Shown: one piece after another, positions 7,301 to 15,324 of the stretch
Layout: every line of letters begins with the position of its first letter
How positions within the stretch are numbered: the stretch's first letter is position 1
Source of the DNA: Streptomyces hayashii
GTDB taxonomy: Bacteria; Actinomycetota; Actinomycetes; Streptomycetales; Streptomycetaceae
Reading direction: 5' to 3'
Assembly: GCF_024539815.1 (NCBI RefSeq)
Contig: NZ_JAHHIU010000110.1
Span: 1-52,903, forward strand
Length of the DNA: 52,903 nucleotides
Notes under the pieces: model-generated
Database searches by the model: none
Told to the model about the DNA's origin: nothing
Seen by the model: only the letters and a program-made list of their open reading frames with translations
Made by a program: the position numbers and the translations under genes

Positions 7301-9331
7301 GTGGCCACTGCGGAGCCGACACGCGCCGACGACACAGGTCCGGGACCGGACGTCGGCCCGCGGCCGAGGCTGCCCGCACCCCAGTCGGGCGAGCACGACC
7401 GTGATGCGGCCCCAGCCGTCGCGGCCGCCCCGGCGGCGGACCAGGCGACCGACGGCCCCCCGGCGCACCCCGTGGTAGACGTCGAGCAGGGCCCCGCCCG
7501 GGACCGCGGGAACGAGAACCGCGACGACGGCGACGGCCACGACGGCATCCGCGCGGACGGCGCACGGACGGATGCGCCGCGCGGGCCGTCCCGTGCGAGA
7601 GCCGCCCTCGACCGGCTGGGCGGCCGGCTGAACGCGCATCCGGTGCTGTCGATGACGGCACTGTCCGGCGTTCTGCACCTCGTCTGGTTCTTCACGTTCG
7701 CGAACAGTGGCGGCGATCTCGCTGCGCAGGACGCGTGGGCCGAGTTCGTGGGCCGGCATCCCGACTCCGCGTACAACCTCGCCTGGTACGGCGGCATGCA
7801 CCCGGTGTCGTACAGCATGGTGTCGCCGTACCTGATGTCCGTGCTGGGCGTCCGGACGACGATGATGATCGCCGGAACGCTCTCGGCGGGGCTGCTCACT
7901 CTCATCCTGCTGCGCTGCCGGCCGGTGAAGAACCCGGTGTGGCCGGCGCTGGCGGGGATCTTCGCCCTGCTGTGCAACGCCGCCTCGGGGCGGGTGACGT
8001 TCGGGCTGGGCAACATGTTCGCGCTGGGCGCGGTCGCCGTCGTGTTCTGCTGGCCGCATCGCTGGCGCTACAAACGGTGGGCGAAGGCGCTGTGCGCGGC
8101 GCCCCTCGCCGCGCTGGCCACCATGGGCTCACCGGTGGCCGGGCTCTTCGTGGGCATAGTCGCCGTCGCGATGTTCCTTCAGAAGCGGCGGCCGGGCGCG
8201 TGGGCGCTCGGTCTCGCGCCCACGGTGGTCGTCGCCCTGTCGGCCTGGCTGTTCCCGTTCTCGGGCACCCAGCCGATGTCCTTCGGCTCGGCCTGTCTGC
8301 CGCTGCTGTCCGCGGTGGCGGTGTTCGCGGTCGTCCCGCGCGACTGGAAGACCGTGCGGATCACGGCTGCGGTGTACGGGCTCGGGGTGCTGATGGTGTG
8401 GCTGATCAGCTCGCAGATCGGGTCCAACATCACACGGCTCGCGATGATGTTCACCGGTGTGGTGCTGATGGCCGCGCTGCCGTTCGCCGTGCCGCGCAGC
8501 CGCAAGTGGTATGTGATCGTCCTGTCGTCGCTGACGTTCGTGGGCTGGATCGGCTTCAAGTCGGTCGACGACGTGGTGCGGACGACCCCCGCGGCCTCCT
8601 GGGCGCGTGAGCTGGCCCCGCTCGTCAACGAGTTGCAGGGGGTCGGTGCGGAGAAGGGACGGGTGGAGGTGGTCCCGGCCCGCTCGCACCGCGAGGCGTC
8701 CGCGCTCGCGCCGTACGTCAACCTGGCCCGCGGCTGGAACCGTCAGGCCGACATGGAGCGCAACCCGCTCTTCTACGACGACACCCTCAACTCCGCGAAC
8801 TACCACGACTGGCTCCAGCGGTGGGCGGTGCACTTCGTCGTCGTCCCCAAGGAGGCGCTGGACGGGGACGGGGGCGAACGGGAGCGGGAGCTGGTGCAGC
8901 GGGGGCTGCCGTATCTGGAGCAGATCTGGGGCGACGCCAACTGGCAGCTGTTCCGGGTGCTGGATCCGGCCCCGCTGGCCGAGCCGAACGCGGTCGTGCA
9001 GCGCGCCGAGCAGGGTGAGATGACGATCGACGTGAAGAAGGCGGGGCGGATCCTGATCCGGATCCCGTACTCGCCGTGGCTGAGCGTGGTCGACGCGCAG
9101 GGCAAGAGCCTGAAGCCGCCGCAGGAGACGCGGGAGTCCAAGGACCGCTCCGACGGGGAGCCGAAGACGTACGACAACGTCAACGGGTGCCTGTTCGAGA
9201 CGCAGGAGGACACCGAGGGCGACAAGTGGACGGTGCTGCTCGCGCCCAGGGCGGGGATCTACCGGCTGGCGGCCCCCTACCAGCTGCCGCGCGGGACGCC
9301 GTGCCCCGACGAGCTGAAGGACCGGCCCTGA
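7301..9331 (+). CDS. Polytopic membrane protein (often annotated as MFS transporter; GT-C-like features)
   Basis: The 676-residue protein is assigned to GTG 7301 behind GGGGAG (7286-7291); a GTG at 7238 is in frame but has a poorer ribosome site. About 85 disordered, acidic/Pro-rich residues come first. Then come roughly ten hydrophobic segments (for example HPVLSMTALSGVLHLVWFFT, TLSAGLLTLILLR, LMVWLISSQIG). A soluble C-terminal region of about 220 residues ends with two cysteines. The first loop after TM1 has an acidic motif (GGDLAAQDAWAEF) and a later YGGMHP motif, as in GT-C glycosyltransferases and related lipid-linked sugar enzymes, rather than MFS signatures. An envelope-glycan role beside the carboxypeptidase is plausible but unproven. 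Confidence 0.75.
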   Translation: MATAEPTRADDTGPGPDVGPRPRLPAPQSGEHDRDAAPAVAAAPAADQATDGPPAHPVVDVEQGPARDRGNENRDDGDGHDGIRADGARTDAPRGPSRARAALDRLGGRLNAHPVLSMTALSGVLHLVWFFTFANSGGDLAAQDAWAEFVGRHPDSAYNLAWYGGMHPVSYSMVSPYLMSVLGVRTTMMIAGTLSAGLLTLILLRCRPVKNPVWPALAGIFALLCNAASGRVTFGLGNMFALGAVAVVFCWPHRWRYKRWAKALCAAPLAALATMGSPVAGLFVGIVAVAMFLQKRRPGAWALGLAPTVVVALSAWLFPFSGTQPMSFGSACLPLLSAVAVFAVVPRDWKTVRITAAVYGLGVLMVWLISSQIGSNITRLAMMFTGVVLMAALPFAVPRSRKWYVIVLSSLTFVGWIGFKSVDDVVRTTPAASWARELAPLVNELQGVGAEKGRVEVVPARSHREASALAPYVNLARGWNRQADMERNPLFYDDTLNSANYHDWLQRWAVHFVVVPKEALDGDGGERERELVQRGLPYLEQIWGDANWQLFRVLDPAPLAEPNAVVQRAEQGEMTIDVKKAGRILIRIPYSPWLSVVDAQGKSLKPPQETRESKDRSDGEPKTYDNVNGCLFETQEDTEGDKWTVLLAPRAGIYRLAAPYQLPRGTPCPDELKDRP

Positions 9332-9367
9332 GCGCTGCGATCGCCCTGAGCGCTGTGAGCGCTGTGG

Positions 9368-10207
9368 TCAGCGGAGCCGGTCCACGTAGCGGTCGGTGCC
9401 CGGCACCGTCGGGATGAACGGGGCGACCAGTTCCACCCGGCCCAGGCCCGACTCGGCCACCGCCTCCTCCAGGCCGGTGAAGTGCTCGTCCCAGCAGTCC
9501 CTGGGGTCCTTCTCCAGGAACCACAGCAGGGTCAGCCGGGTGTCGACGCCCTCGACCTGCCTGACGTAGGTCATGCGGTCGCCGGGCAGGGGGGTGGGGC
9601 GGAAGACGGTGACCATGGCGGTCGGGGAGCCGGCCGCCTGCCGGGGGAGATGGCGGGCGCGCAGCCACTCAAGGAGTTCGGCGCGCTGCGCGTTCGAGTC
9701 GGCGTCGATCACCTCGACCACGAGGCCGGCGTACGGGTGGTCCAGGGCGTGGAAGTCGCGCGGGCCCGCCGCGCCGTCGCGGTAGACGGTCGTCTCGTGG
9801 TCCTGGAACGCCGTGAAGACGTGGGTGCGGTCCTGGTAGACGCGGGCGTCGCGGTTGAGACGCTTGTTGATGGCGACCGTCCACCTCATGTGGTCGTCGT
9901 AGCGGCCGTCGGTGATCCAGTAGGTGGAGAGGTAGCAGCCGGCGGTGACGGGCTGGGCGATCGCCGACTTATCGGGGTAGCGCAGGAGTTGGAGCTCGCG
10001 GGTGGCCACCCATCTGCGGCCCGAGTACATCCAGGGCATCGCCATCGCGCCCGCGTAGTAGTGGTCGTCCTCGTACCAGCGGTTGTAGGCGTACTCGTGG
10101 CCGGGATGCGGTTCGACCATGGTGATCAGGGCATGGCCCGGGCGGACCCCGTAGGGGCCCACGGAGGCCAGTTCGGCGTACGTCTCACTGCGGGTCTCGT
10201 CGCTCAC
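9368..10207 (-). CDS. Conserved hypothetical protein, possibly EthD-like ferredoxin-fold
   Basis: The 279-residue soluble protein starts at GTG 10207 behind a purine-rich GGAAGGGGAAG. It has two similar halves with conserved aromatic and His residues: HALITMVEPHPGHEYAYNRW then EDDHYYAG near the N-terminus, and TLLWFLEKDPRDCWDEHF near the C-terminus. This pattern recalls EthD/Dabb ferredoxin-like dimeric barrels, which accompany ring- or side-chain-degrading enzymes; that assignment is my inference. Its start lies 34 nt from a perfect CTGACG-N3-CGTCAG operator shared with the divergent SDR gene, which places it in the proposed catabolic regulon. Confidence 0.75.
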   Translation of the reverse strand: MSDETRSETYAELASVGPYGVRPGHALITMVEPHPGHEYAYNRWYEDDHYYAGAMAMPWMYSGRRWVATRELQLLRYPDKSAIAQPVTAGCYLSTYWITDGRYDDHMRWTVAINKRLNRDARVYQDRTHVFTAFQDHETTVYRDGAAGPRDFHALDHPYAGLVVEVIDADSNAQRAELLEWLRARHLPRQAAGSPTAMVTVFRPTPLPGDRMTYVRQVEGVDTRLTLLWFLEKDPRDCWDEHFTGLEEAVAESGLGRVELVAPFIPTVPGTDRYVDRLR

Positions 10208-10241
10208 GCGTCTTCCCCTTCCTCGGCGGCTGGCCCATACT

Positions 10242-10256
10242 CTGACGCTCCGTCAG
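10242..10256. promoter_or_regulatory. Operator A: CTGACG-CTC-CGTCAG (perfect)
   Basis: A perfect inverted repeat with 6-bp arms and a 3-bp spacer, extended by a T/A pair on each side. It sits in the 77-bp divergent gap between the EthD-like gene and the SDR gene, so one bound repressor could control both. It is one of about eight matching sites in this window. Confidence 0.75.
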
Positions 10257-10284
10257 ATAATGCGCCAGGGTCAGGGAGGTCCCG

Positions 10285-11070
10285 ATGTCACTGCTCAGCG
10301 GCAGGACCGTCGTCGTCTCGGGGGTGGGCGCCGGGCTCGGCCACCAGGTAGCCGCCGCGGTCGTGCGGGACGGCGGGAACGCCGTGCTCGGGGCACGGAC
10401 CGAGGCGAACCTCGCAAAGAGCGCGGCCGAGATCGACCCCGCGGGGGCGCGCACGGCGTACCGGGCCACGGACGTCACCGACGAGGCCCAGTGCGAGGCG
10501 CTGGCGGGGCTGGCGCGGGAGCGGTTCGGGGGGATCGACGCGGTGGTGCACGTGGCGGCCTGGGACTCGTACTTCGGCGGGATCGAGGACGCCGACTTCG
10601 CCACCTGGCAGTCGGTGATCGACGTGAACCTGCTGGGCAGCCTGAGGATGACCCGGGCGTGTCTGCCGGGACTGAAGGCGGGGGGAGGGGCGGTGGTGTT
10701 CATCGGGACGCAGTCCGCGGTGGCGGCCCCCTCGCAGGTGCGTCAGGCGGCGTACGCGGCCTCCAAGGGAGCGCTGACCAGTGCCATGTACTCGCTCGCG
10801 CGCGAGCTCGGGCCGCACCGGATCCGGGTCAACACCGTGCTGCCGGGGTGGATGTGGGGGCCGCCGGTGCAGGCGTACGTGCAGTTCACCGCACACACCG
10901 AGGGGGTGCCGGAGGAGGAGGTGCTCGGGCGGCTCGCCGAGCGGATGGCGCTGCCCGAGCTGGCCACGGACGGGGATGTGGCCGATGCCGCGGTGTTCCT
11001 GGCATCGGACCGGGCCCGGGCGATCACCGGGCAGTCGTTGCTGGTCAACGCCGGGGAGCTGATGCGATGA
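10285..11070 (+). CDS. SDR-family oxidoreductase
   Basis: The 261-residue classical short-chain dehydrogenase uses NAD(P)H on an alcohol/ketone. The Rossmann glycine motif GVGAGLG is at 13-19, the active-site Ser is in GTQSAV (Ser144), and YAASK gives Tyr157/Lys161. The usual NNAG is replaced by HVAA (89-92), a variation seen in some 3-ketoacyl- or steroid-type SDRs. C-terminal GQSLLVNAGELMR is typical. A GGGAGG ribosome site precedes the ATG by about 6 nt. Operator A lies 29 nt upstream, so it should be induced together with the divergent EthD-like gene. The substrate is unknown. Confidence 0.92.
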   Translation: MSLLSGRTVVVSGVGAGLGHQVAAAVVRDGGNAVLGARTEANLAKSAAEIDPAGARTAYRATDVTDEAQCEALAGLARERFGGIDAVVHVAAWDSYFGGIEDADFATWQSVIDVNLLGSLRMTRACLPGLKAGGGAVVFIGTQSAVAAPSQVRQAAYAASKGALTSAMYSLARELGPHRIRVNTVLPGWMWGPPVQAYVQFTAHTEGVPEEEVLGRLAERMALPELATDGDVADAAVFLASDRARAITGQSLLVNAGELMR

Positions 11071-11089
11071 GTTCATATAGATGAACTCA
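11068..11089. promoter_or_regulatory. AT-rich 9-bp inverted repeat ahead of the symporter gene
   Basis: TGAGTTCAT (11068-11076) and ATGAACTCA (11081-11089) form a perfect inverted repeat around ATAG. It overlaps the stop codon of the SDR gene and lies about 120 nt before the symporter start, at the edge of an unusually AT-rich stretch that runs to about 11150. It looks more like an operator (GntR/IclR type) than a terminator, because the arms are AT-rich and a promoter must lie just downstream. Confidence 0.55.
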
Positions 11090-11208
11090 GGACACTATAC
11101 CGAATTCTTTTACCTCCCTTTGACTCGTCGGTTACTTGTCGTGTTCACGCGACAGCGCCCACGATGAGCGCCGGGCTGAACGCCGGGCTGAACCACGGGA
11201 GGGCGCAC

Positions 11209-12777
11209 ATGAACGGTCTCGACTGGGCCGTGCTCATCGGCTATTTCGGCGTGATGGTCGCCATCGGCGTCTGGTCGCACAAGCGCGTCGACAACGTGAG
11301 CGACTTCTTCACCGCCGGCGGCAGGATGCCCTGGTGGCTGTCCGGCATCTCGCACCACATGTCGGGCTACAGCGCGGTGATGTTCACGGGATACGCGGGC
11401 ATCGCCTACACCTACGGCGTCACCTCGTTCGTCACCTGGTCCTTCCCGATCGCCCTCGGCATCGCGATCGGCTCGAAGCTGTTCGCGCCGCGCATCAACC
11501 GACTGCGCTCCCGGCTCCGGGTGGCCTCCCCGCTGGAGTACCTGAAGAACCGCTACGACCTCAAGACCCAGCAGGCCCTCGCCTGGTCCGGGATGCTGCT
11601 GAAGATCGTCGACGTGGGGGCCAAGTGGGCCGCCATCGCCACCCTGTTGTCCGTGTTCACCGGGCTCTCCCTCAACCAGGGCATCCTCATCACCGGCGCG
11701 ATCACCGCGGTCTACTGCACGATCGGCGGCCTGTGGGCGGACGCGCTGACCGAACTCGGCCAGTTCGTCATCCAGTTGCTGGCCGGCGTGGCCATGCTGA
11801 TCGCCGTCGTGCTGAAGCTCGACGACAAGGGCATCGGAGTGACCGAGGCCTGGCACCAGCCCGCGCTCCAGGGGCACGACAAGCCGCTGGTGGCCCAGTA
11901 CGGCACGGTGTTCCTGCTCGCGTTCCTCTTCATCAAGCTGTTCGAGTACAACGGCGGCATGCTCAACCAGGCCCAGCGGTACATGGCCACGGCCGGCCCC
12001 AAGGAGGCCGAGAGGTCGGCGCGGCTGTCGGCGGTGCTGTGGCTGGTCTGGCCGCTGGTGCTGTTCTACCCGATGTGGATGTCACCGCTGCTCGTGACGT
12101 CCAACAAGCCCGACGGCTCCGACTCCTACGCCCTGATGACCGAACAGCTGCTGCCGCACGGCCTGTTGGGGCTCGTCATCGTCGGGTTCTTCTCCCACAC
12201 GATGGCCATGTGCTCCTCCGACGCCAACGCCATCGCCGCCGTCTTCACCCGGGACTGCGCGCCGGTCATCTGGACCAGGGCGCGCGAGTGGAACCAGCGG
12301 TCGGGCCTGATCGCGGCGCGCGTGACGACCGTCGTCTTCCTCGGGCTGTCGATGGCGGCGGCCACCCAGGTCAACTCCCCCGCCTTCAAGGACATCATCA
12401 CCGTCGTCATCAAGTGGGTGGCCGGCCTGATGGGTCCGATGGCGATCCCGATGATGCTGGGTCTGCTGCGCCCGTTCCGCCGCTCCGGCCCGACGGCGGC
12501 GCTGACCAGCTGGTCGATGGGCCTGCTGGCGTTCTGGCTGGTCAACTACCCGATCAACTGGAGCGTCGACGGCGGAGTGCCGCTGCAGTACCAGGTGTCG
12601 ATCCCGCTCGCCGTGTCGCTGGTCCTCTACATCCTCGTCGGCTTCCTGAAGCCCGAGGACACCCCGGAGCGGCTCGCGGTCATCGAGACCATCAACACCG
12701 ACGGGGGCGGCAGCGCTTCAGCCGCCGCGCCCGTCCCCGGCCCCCGGGACGAGGTCTCCACTGCGGCGAAGGACTGA
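11209..12777 (+). CDS. Sodium:solute symporter (SSF family)
   Basis: The 522-residue integral membrane protein has about 13 predicted transmembrane segments, starting MNGLDWAVLIGYFGVMVAIG. The ATG at 11209 follows GGGAGGG closely; an upstream ATG at 11164 would add 15 residues but lacks a ribosome site. SSF traits include the unwound TM1 region with SDFFTAGG and WWLSG, and an early Gly/Ser-rich stretch (SGYSAVMFTGYAG). The late helices carry a Ser-rich AMCSSDANAIAAVF, the region where SSF proteins place Na2-site residues. It should import an organic solute with Na+. The solute is unknown; sugars, organic acids and pantothenate-like molecules are all possible. Confidence 0.92.
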   Translation: MNGLDWAVLIGYFGVMVAIGVWSHKRVDNVSDFFTAGGRMPWWLSGISHHMSGYSAVMFTGYAGIAYTYGVTSFVTWSFPIALGIAIGSKLFAPRINRLRSRLRVASPLEYLKNRYDLKTQQALAWSGMLLKIVDVGAKWAAIATLLSVFTGLSLNQGILITGAITAVYCTIGGLWADALTELGQFVIQLLAGVAMLIAVVLKLDDKGIGVTEAWHQPALQGHDKPLVAQYGTVFLLAFLFIKLFEYNGGMLNQAQRYMATAGPKEAERSARLSAVLWLVWPLVLFYPMWMSPLLVTSNKPDGSDSYALMTEQLLPHGLLGLVIVGFFSHTMAMCSSDANAIAAVFTRDCAPVIWTRAREWNQRSGLIAARVTTVVFLGLSMAAATQVNSPAFKDIITVVIKWVAGLMGPMAIPMMLGLLRPFRRSGPTAALTSWSMGLLAFWLVNYPINWSVDGGVPLQYQVSIPLAVSLVLYILVGFLKPEDTPERLAVIETINTDGGGSASAAAPVPGPRDEVSTAAKD

Positions 12778-12808
12778 CCGCCGCCGACCGCGCGCTCGTC
12801 GCTCGTCG

Positions 12809-13969
12809 TCAGGTTTCGCGGGGGTATCGGGTCAGCCAGCCGGGGGACGCCCCGGCGGGGTTGTGGAGCGCCGGTCCCTGGGTCATCTCCATGGCGAAGT
12901 CGTCGGCCAGCTCCAGCATCGTGGGACGGCCCTCCAGCTCGGCCAGCCAGGCCGGCGGGAGGGCCGTCTCGCCGTGCATCGCGCCCAGGAGGCCGCCGGC
13001 CACGGCAGCGGTCGACGCCGACGGCGCGCCGTGGTTCACCGCGAGCCGCAGCCCGTGCCGGACGTCCTCCGCGACGAGGGCGCAGTAGACGGCACCGGAC
13101 AGCACCGCCTCCGCGGTCCCCGCCGCCGCCAGCTCCTCCACCCTCGCCGGGCCGGGCAGCCCCTGCCGCACCGCGCCCAGCGCGTGCCGCAACGCCTCCG
13201 ACACCGGCTCGTGCCCCGGCCGGGCCGACAGCAGGGCCAGCGCCCGCTGCACCGCGCCGTCCAGGCTCTCGCCGCGGGCCAGCGCGTGCACGGTGACCGC
13301 GTACGCGCCCGCCGACAGACCCGCCGTGGGATGACCGTGCGTCTGGGCCGCGCACTCGACGGCCAGTTGCGCGACGAGCTGCGGCTCCCAGCCGACGAGC
13401 AGCCCGAACGGCACCGAGCGCGGCACGACCTCGGGGCCGGCCGCGTCCGGGCTCTTGGGCGATTCGAGCGTGCCCATCGTCTCGTCGCCCAGCCCGAGCA
13501 GCAGGGTCCGGGTCGGATCGCGGCGGACGTAGAGCCACTCCTCCAGGGCGAGCCAGCCGTTGTCCTTGCGGCGCAGGTCGGGGCCCCAGTCGCGCTGGGT
13601 GGCGGCCCATCGCAGATACGCCCGGTGCAGGTCGGTCGGCGGGTGCCAGGCGCCGGTGTCCCTTCGGACCTGGGCGCGGATCAGGCCGTCCATCGTGAAG
13701 AGGGTCAGCTGGGTGAGATGGCTGACCGCGCCGCGCCGCCCGTAGGCGGGGGCCAGGTCCACGACGCCCTCGGGCCCGTGTCCCTGCCGGATCTCCTCGA
13801 TGTCCAGCCCGTCGACGGGCGCGCCCAGCGCGTCCCCGACGGCCGCGCCGAGCAGCGTGCCGCGCACCCGGCTGCGGAAGTCCTGTTGTTCGGCGCGGCC
13901 CCAGACGGGCCCGGCAGTCGCACCCACCAAGTCCTCCCGGGCACCGTCCGTACGTACGACGTCCGTCAC
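12809..13969 (-). CDS. ADP-ribosylglycohydrolase-family protein, metal-binding Asp residues lost
   Basis: The 386-residue protein (GTG 13969 chosen; a longer in-frame start exists at 14086) clearly has the ARH/DraG fold: GTLLGAAVGDALGAPVDG at 37-54, the helical body, and NHxxxxxST-AAVAGGLLGA near 312-330. Active members coordinate two Mg2+ with a DDT motif near the N-terminus and D-S-D-ST near the C-terminus. Here those positions read SHLTQLTL (83-90) and NHGAPSAST (312-320), so the aspartates are gone. It is probably not an active hydrolase and may bind ADP-ribose or a protein partner. The neighbouring genes give no clue to its role. Confidence 0.88.
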   Translation of the reverse strand: MTDVVRTDGAREDLVGATAGPVWGRAEQQDFRSRVRGTLLGAAVGDALGAPVDGLDIEEIRQGHGPEGVVDLAPAYGRRGAVSHLTQLTLFTMDGLIRAQVRRDTGAWHPPTDLHRAYLRWAATQRDWGPDLRRKDNGWLALEEWLYVRRDPTRTLLLGLGDETMGTLESPKSPDAAGPEVVPRSVPFGLLVGWEPQLVAQLAVECAAQTHGHPTAGLSAGAYAVTVHALARGESLDGAVQRALALLSARPGHEPVSEALRHALGAVRQGLPGPARVEELAAAGTAEAVLSGAVYCALVAEDVRHGLRLAVNHGAPSASTAAVAGGLLGAMHGETALPPAWLAELEGRPTMLELADDFAMEMTQGPALHNPAGASPGWLTRYPRET

Positions 13970-14056
13970 TGTAATCGAACGCCCCCGGGTTCCCGCCCCG
14001 GGTGTGGGCTGTCGGGTGGAGGGGTCATGGAGACCTGGTGGGGTAAGGACACCCGC

Positions 14057-14653
14057 ATGACCACGCCCACCGCGCGCCGCGCGCACGCCTCACCCGTGCT
14101 TCCCCTCACCGCCGCCCTGCTCACCGGGACGGTCGCCCTCTACCTGCTGCTCGTCGCCTTCGGCAACATCACCGACTTCGGCACGAACCAGCAGTTCGTG
14201 CGTCATGTCCTGGCGATGGACGACACGTTCGAGGACGACGACCTGATGTGGCGGGCGGTGACGGACAAGGGCCTTCAGGACGCCGCCTATGTCGCGATCA
14301 TCGCGTGGGAGACCGTCGCCGGGCTGGTGCTGGCCGCCGGGACGTGGTTCTGGGCGCGGCGGGACGACCTGCGCGCCCGGACGGTGTCCACCTACGGGCT
14401 GGTCATGGTGATGCTGCTGTTCGGCGCCGGGTTCATCGCGATCGGCGGCGAGTGGTTCGCGATGTGGCAGTCGAAGACCTGGAACGGACTGGACGCGGCG
14501 ACCCGGGCGTTCCTGTTCGCCGGGGTCGTGCTGATCGTCAACCACCTGCCGTCCGGGACCACCGCAGCGACCGGGACGACGACCGGGACCTCCGGAGCCA
14601 CTGGGACCGCCGGAACCACCGGGGCGACCGCGCAGGACGGCGCCCGCCCGTGA
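14057..14653 (+). CDS. DUF2165 family small integral membrane protein
   Basis: The 198-residue protein starts MTTPTARRAHASPVLPLTAA behind TAAGGA; an in-frame ATG at 14027 would add 10 residues. It has four hydrophobic helices (about 15-37, 75-97, 110-133, 148-165). The extracytoplasmic loop reads DFGTNQQFVRHVLAMDDTF, and later GGEWFAMWQSKTWNGLDAA; both are hallmarks of DUF2165. The C-terminus is a Thr/Gly/Ala-rich tail (repeated TGTT-like units) that is probably disordered. Function is unknown. It converges on the L,D-transpeptidase-like gene. Confidence 0.85.
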   Translation: MTTPTARRAHASPVLPLTAALLTGTVALYLLLVAFGNITDFGTNQQFVRHVLAMDDTFEDDDLMWRAVTDKGLQDAAYVAIIAWETVAGLVLAAGTWFWARRDDLRARTVSTYGLVMVMLLFGAGFIAIGGEWFAMWQSKTWNGLDAATRAFLFAGVVLIVNHLPSGTTAATGTTTGTSGATGTAGTTGATAQDGARP

Positions 14654-14662
14654 GCGCGGGCC

Positions 14663-15247
14663 CTAGTCGACGACCCTGACCTTCGTCCCCGTCTCGCCGA
14701 AGGCCCACAGCGCCGTGCCGTCCGCCTTGGCCATCCGGATGCCGCCCGTCTGCGCCCCGGCGGCGGCCGGGGGCGGGGAGGAGCCGTCGACGGCGTTGGA
14801 GAACGCGATGTTCACGCCCGACGCGGCGGAGAAGTAGACGACGTGCTCGATCGCCACGCCGTCGGAGCCGGTGACGGCGTCCTTGCGCACCGACACCGTG
14901 TAGGCGCCGATCGCCGGGTTCACCGTGCCGGGCCAGACCGTGAAGGTGCGGCGGGCCGTGTCGTCCGCGTCGACCAGCCAGACGCGGTGCTGCCCCAGCG
15001 AGTAGACGACCCGGCGGCCGGCGCCCGACTTCTCGGGGACCCGGACCTGCGCGGGAGCCGACGGCTTCGGCGCGGCCGACGGCTTCGCGCCCGCGGACGC
15101 CGGGGCGTGGGGGCTCTTCACCGCCGACGCCGTCGGGTGCGGGCCGCTCTCGGCCTGCGCCGTCAGCACGACGACGCCGGCGATCGCACCGGCGGTCAGG
15201 CCGGTGACCCAGGCCCAGGAGGGAAGCCGTCGGGCAGGCACGGGCAC
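14663..15247 (-). CDS. Secreted L,D-transpeptidase-like protein without the catalytic Cys/His
   Basis: The 194-residue protein has an N-terminal signal peptide or anchor (WAWVTGLTAGAIAGVVVLTA, about 11-30), a Pro/Ala/Lys linker to about 75, and a beta-rich domain from 78 to the end. That domain follows the YkuD pattern: RRVVYSLGQHRVWLVD opens it, and QTGGIRMAKADGTALWAF then GTKVRVV closes it, where active enzymes have S-H-G-C-[IV]-R-[ML]. Here the His is Thr167 and the nucleophile Cys is Gly169. It therefore cannot cross-link peptidoglycan by the usual route and may be a wall-binding pseudo-enzyme. It lies 77 nt downstream of fbiC on the same strand. Confidence 0.8.
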   Translation of the reverse strand: MPVPARRLPSWAWVTGLTAGAIAGVVVLTAQAESGPHPTASAVKSPHAPASAGAKPSAAPKPSAPAQVRVPEKSGAGRRVVYSLGQHRVWLVDADDTARRTFTVWPGTVNPAIGAYTVSVRKDAVTGSDGVAIEHVVYFSAASGVNIAFSNAVDGSSPPPAAAGAQTGGIRMAKADGTALWAFGETGTKVRVVD

Positions 15248-15264
15248 GCATCTCCTCAGCTACG

Positions 15265-15288
15265 GGACCCCACGACCACGAGGGGTCC
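15265..15288 (-). terminator. Weak inverted repeat after fbiC
   Basis: GGACCCC (15265-15271) and GGGGTCC (15282-15288) can pair around a 10-nt loop, 37 nt past the fbiC stop codon and ahead of the transpeptidase-like gene. It is a modest terminator candidate, or part of that gene's promoter region. Confidence 0.35.
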
Positions 15289-15324
15289 GATCATCGTACT
15301 GTGGGGATCCTGTAGGGCTGTCCC

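Noticed and set aside
4059..7661. A 1200-codon open frame opposite the carboxypeptidase gene
   Set aside because: Antisense to a gene with complete S11 motifs; its translation is Arg/Gly/Leu-rich filler typical of open frames in high-GC DNA.
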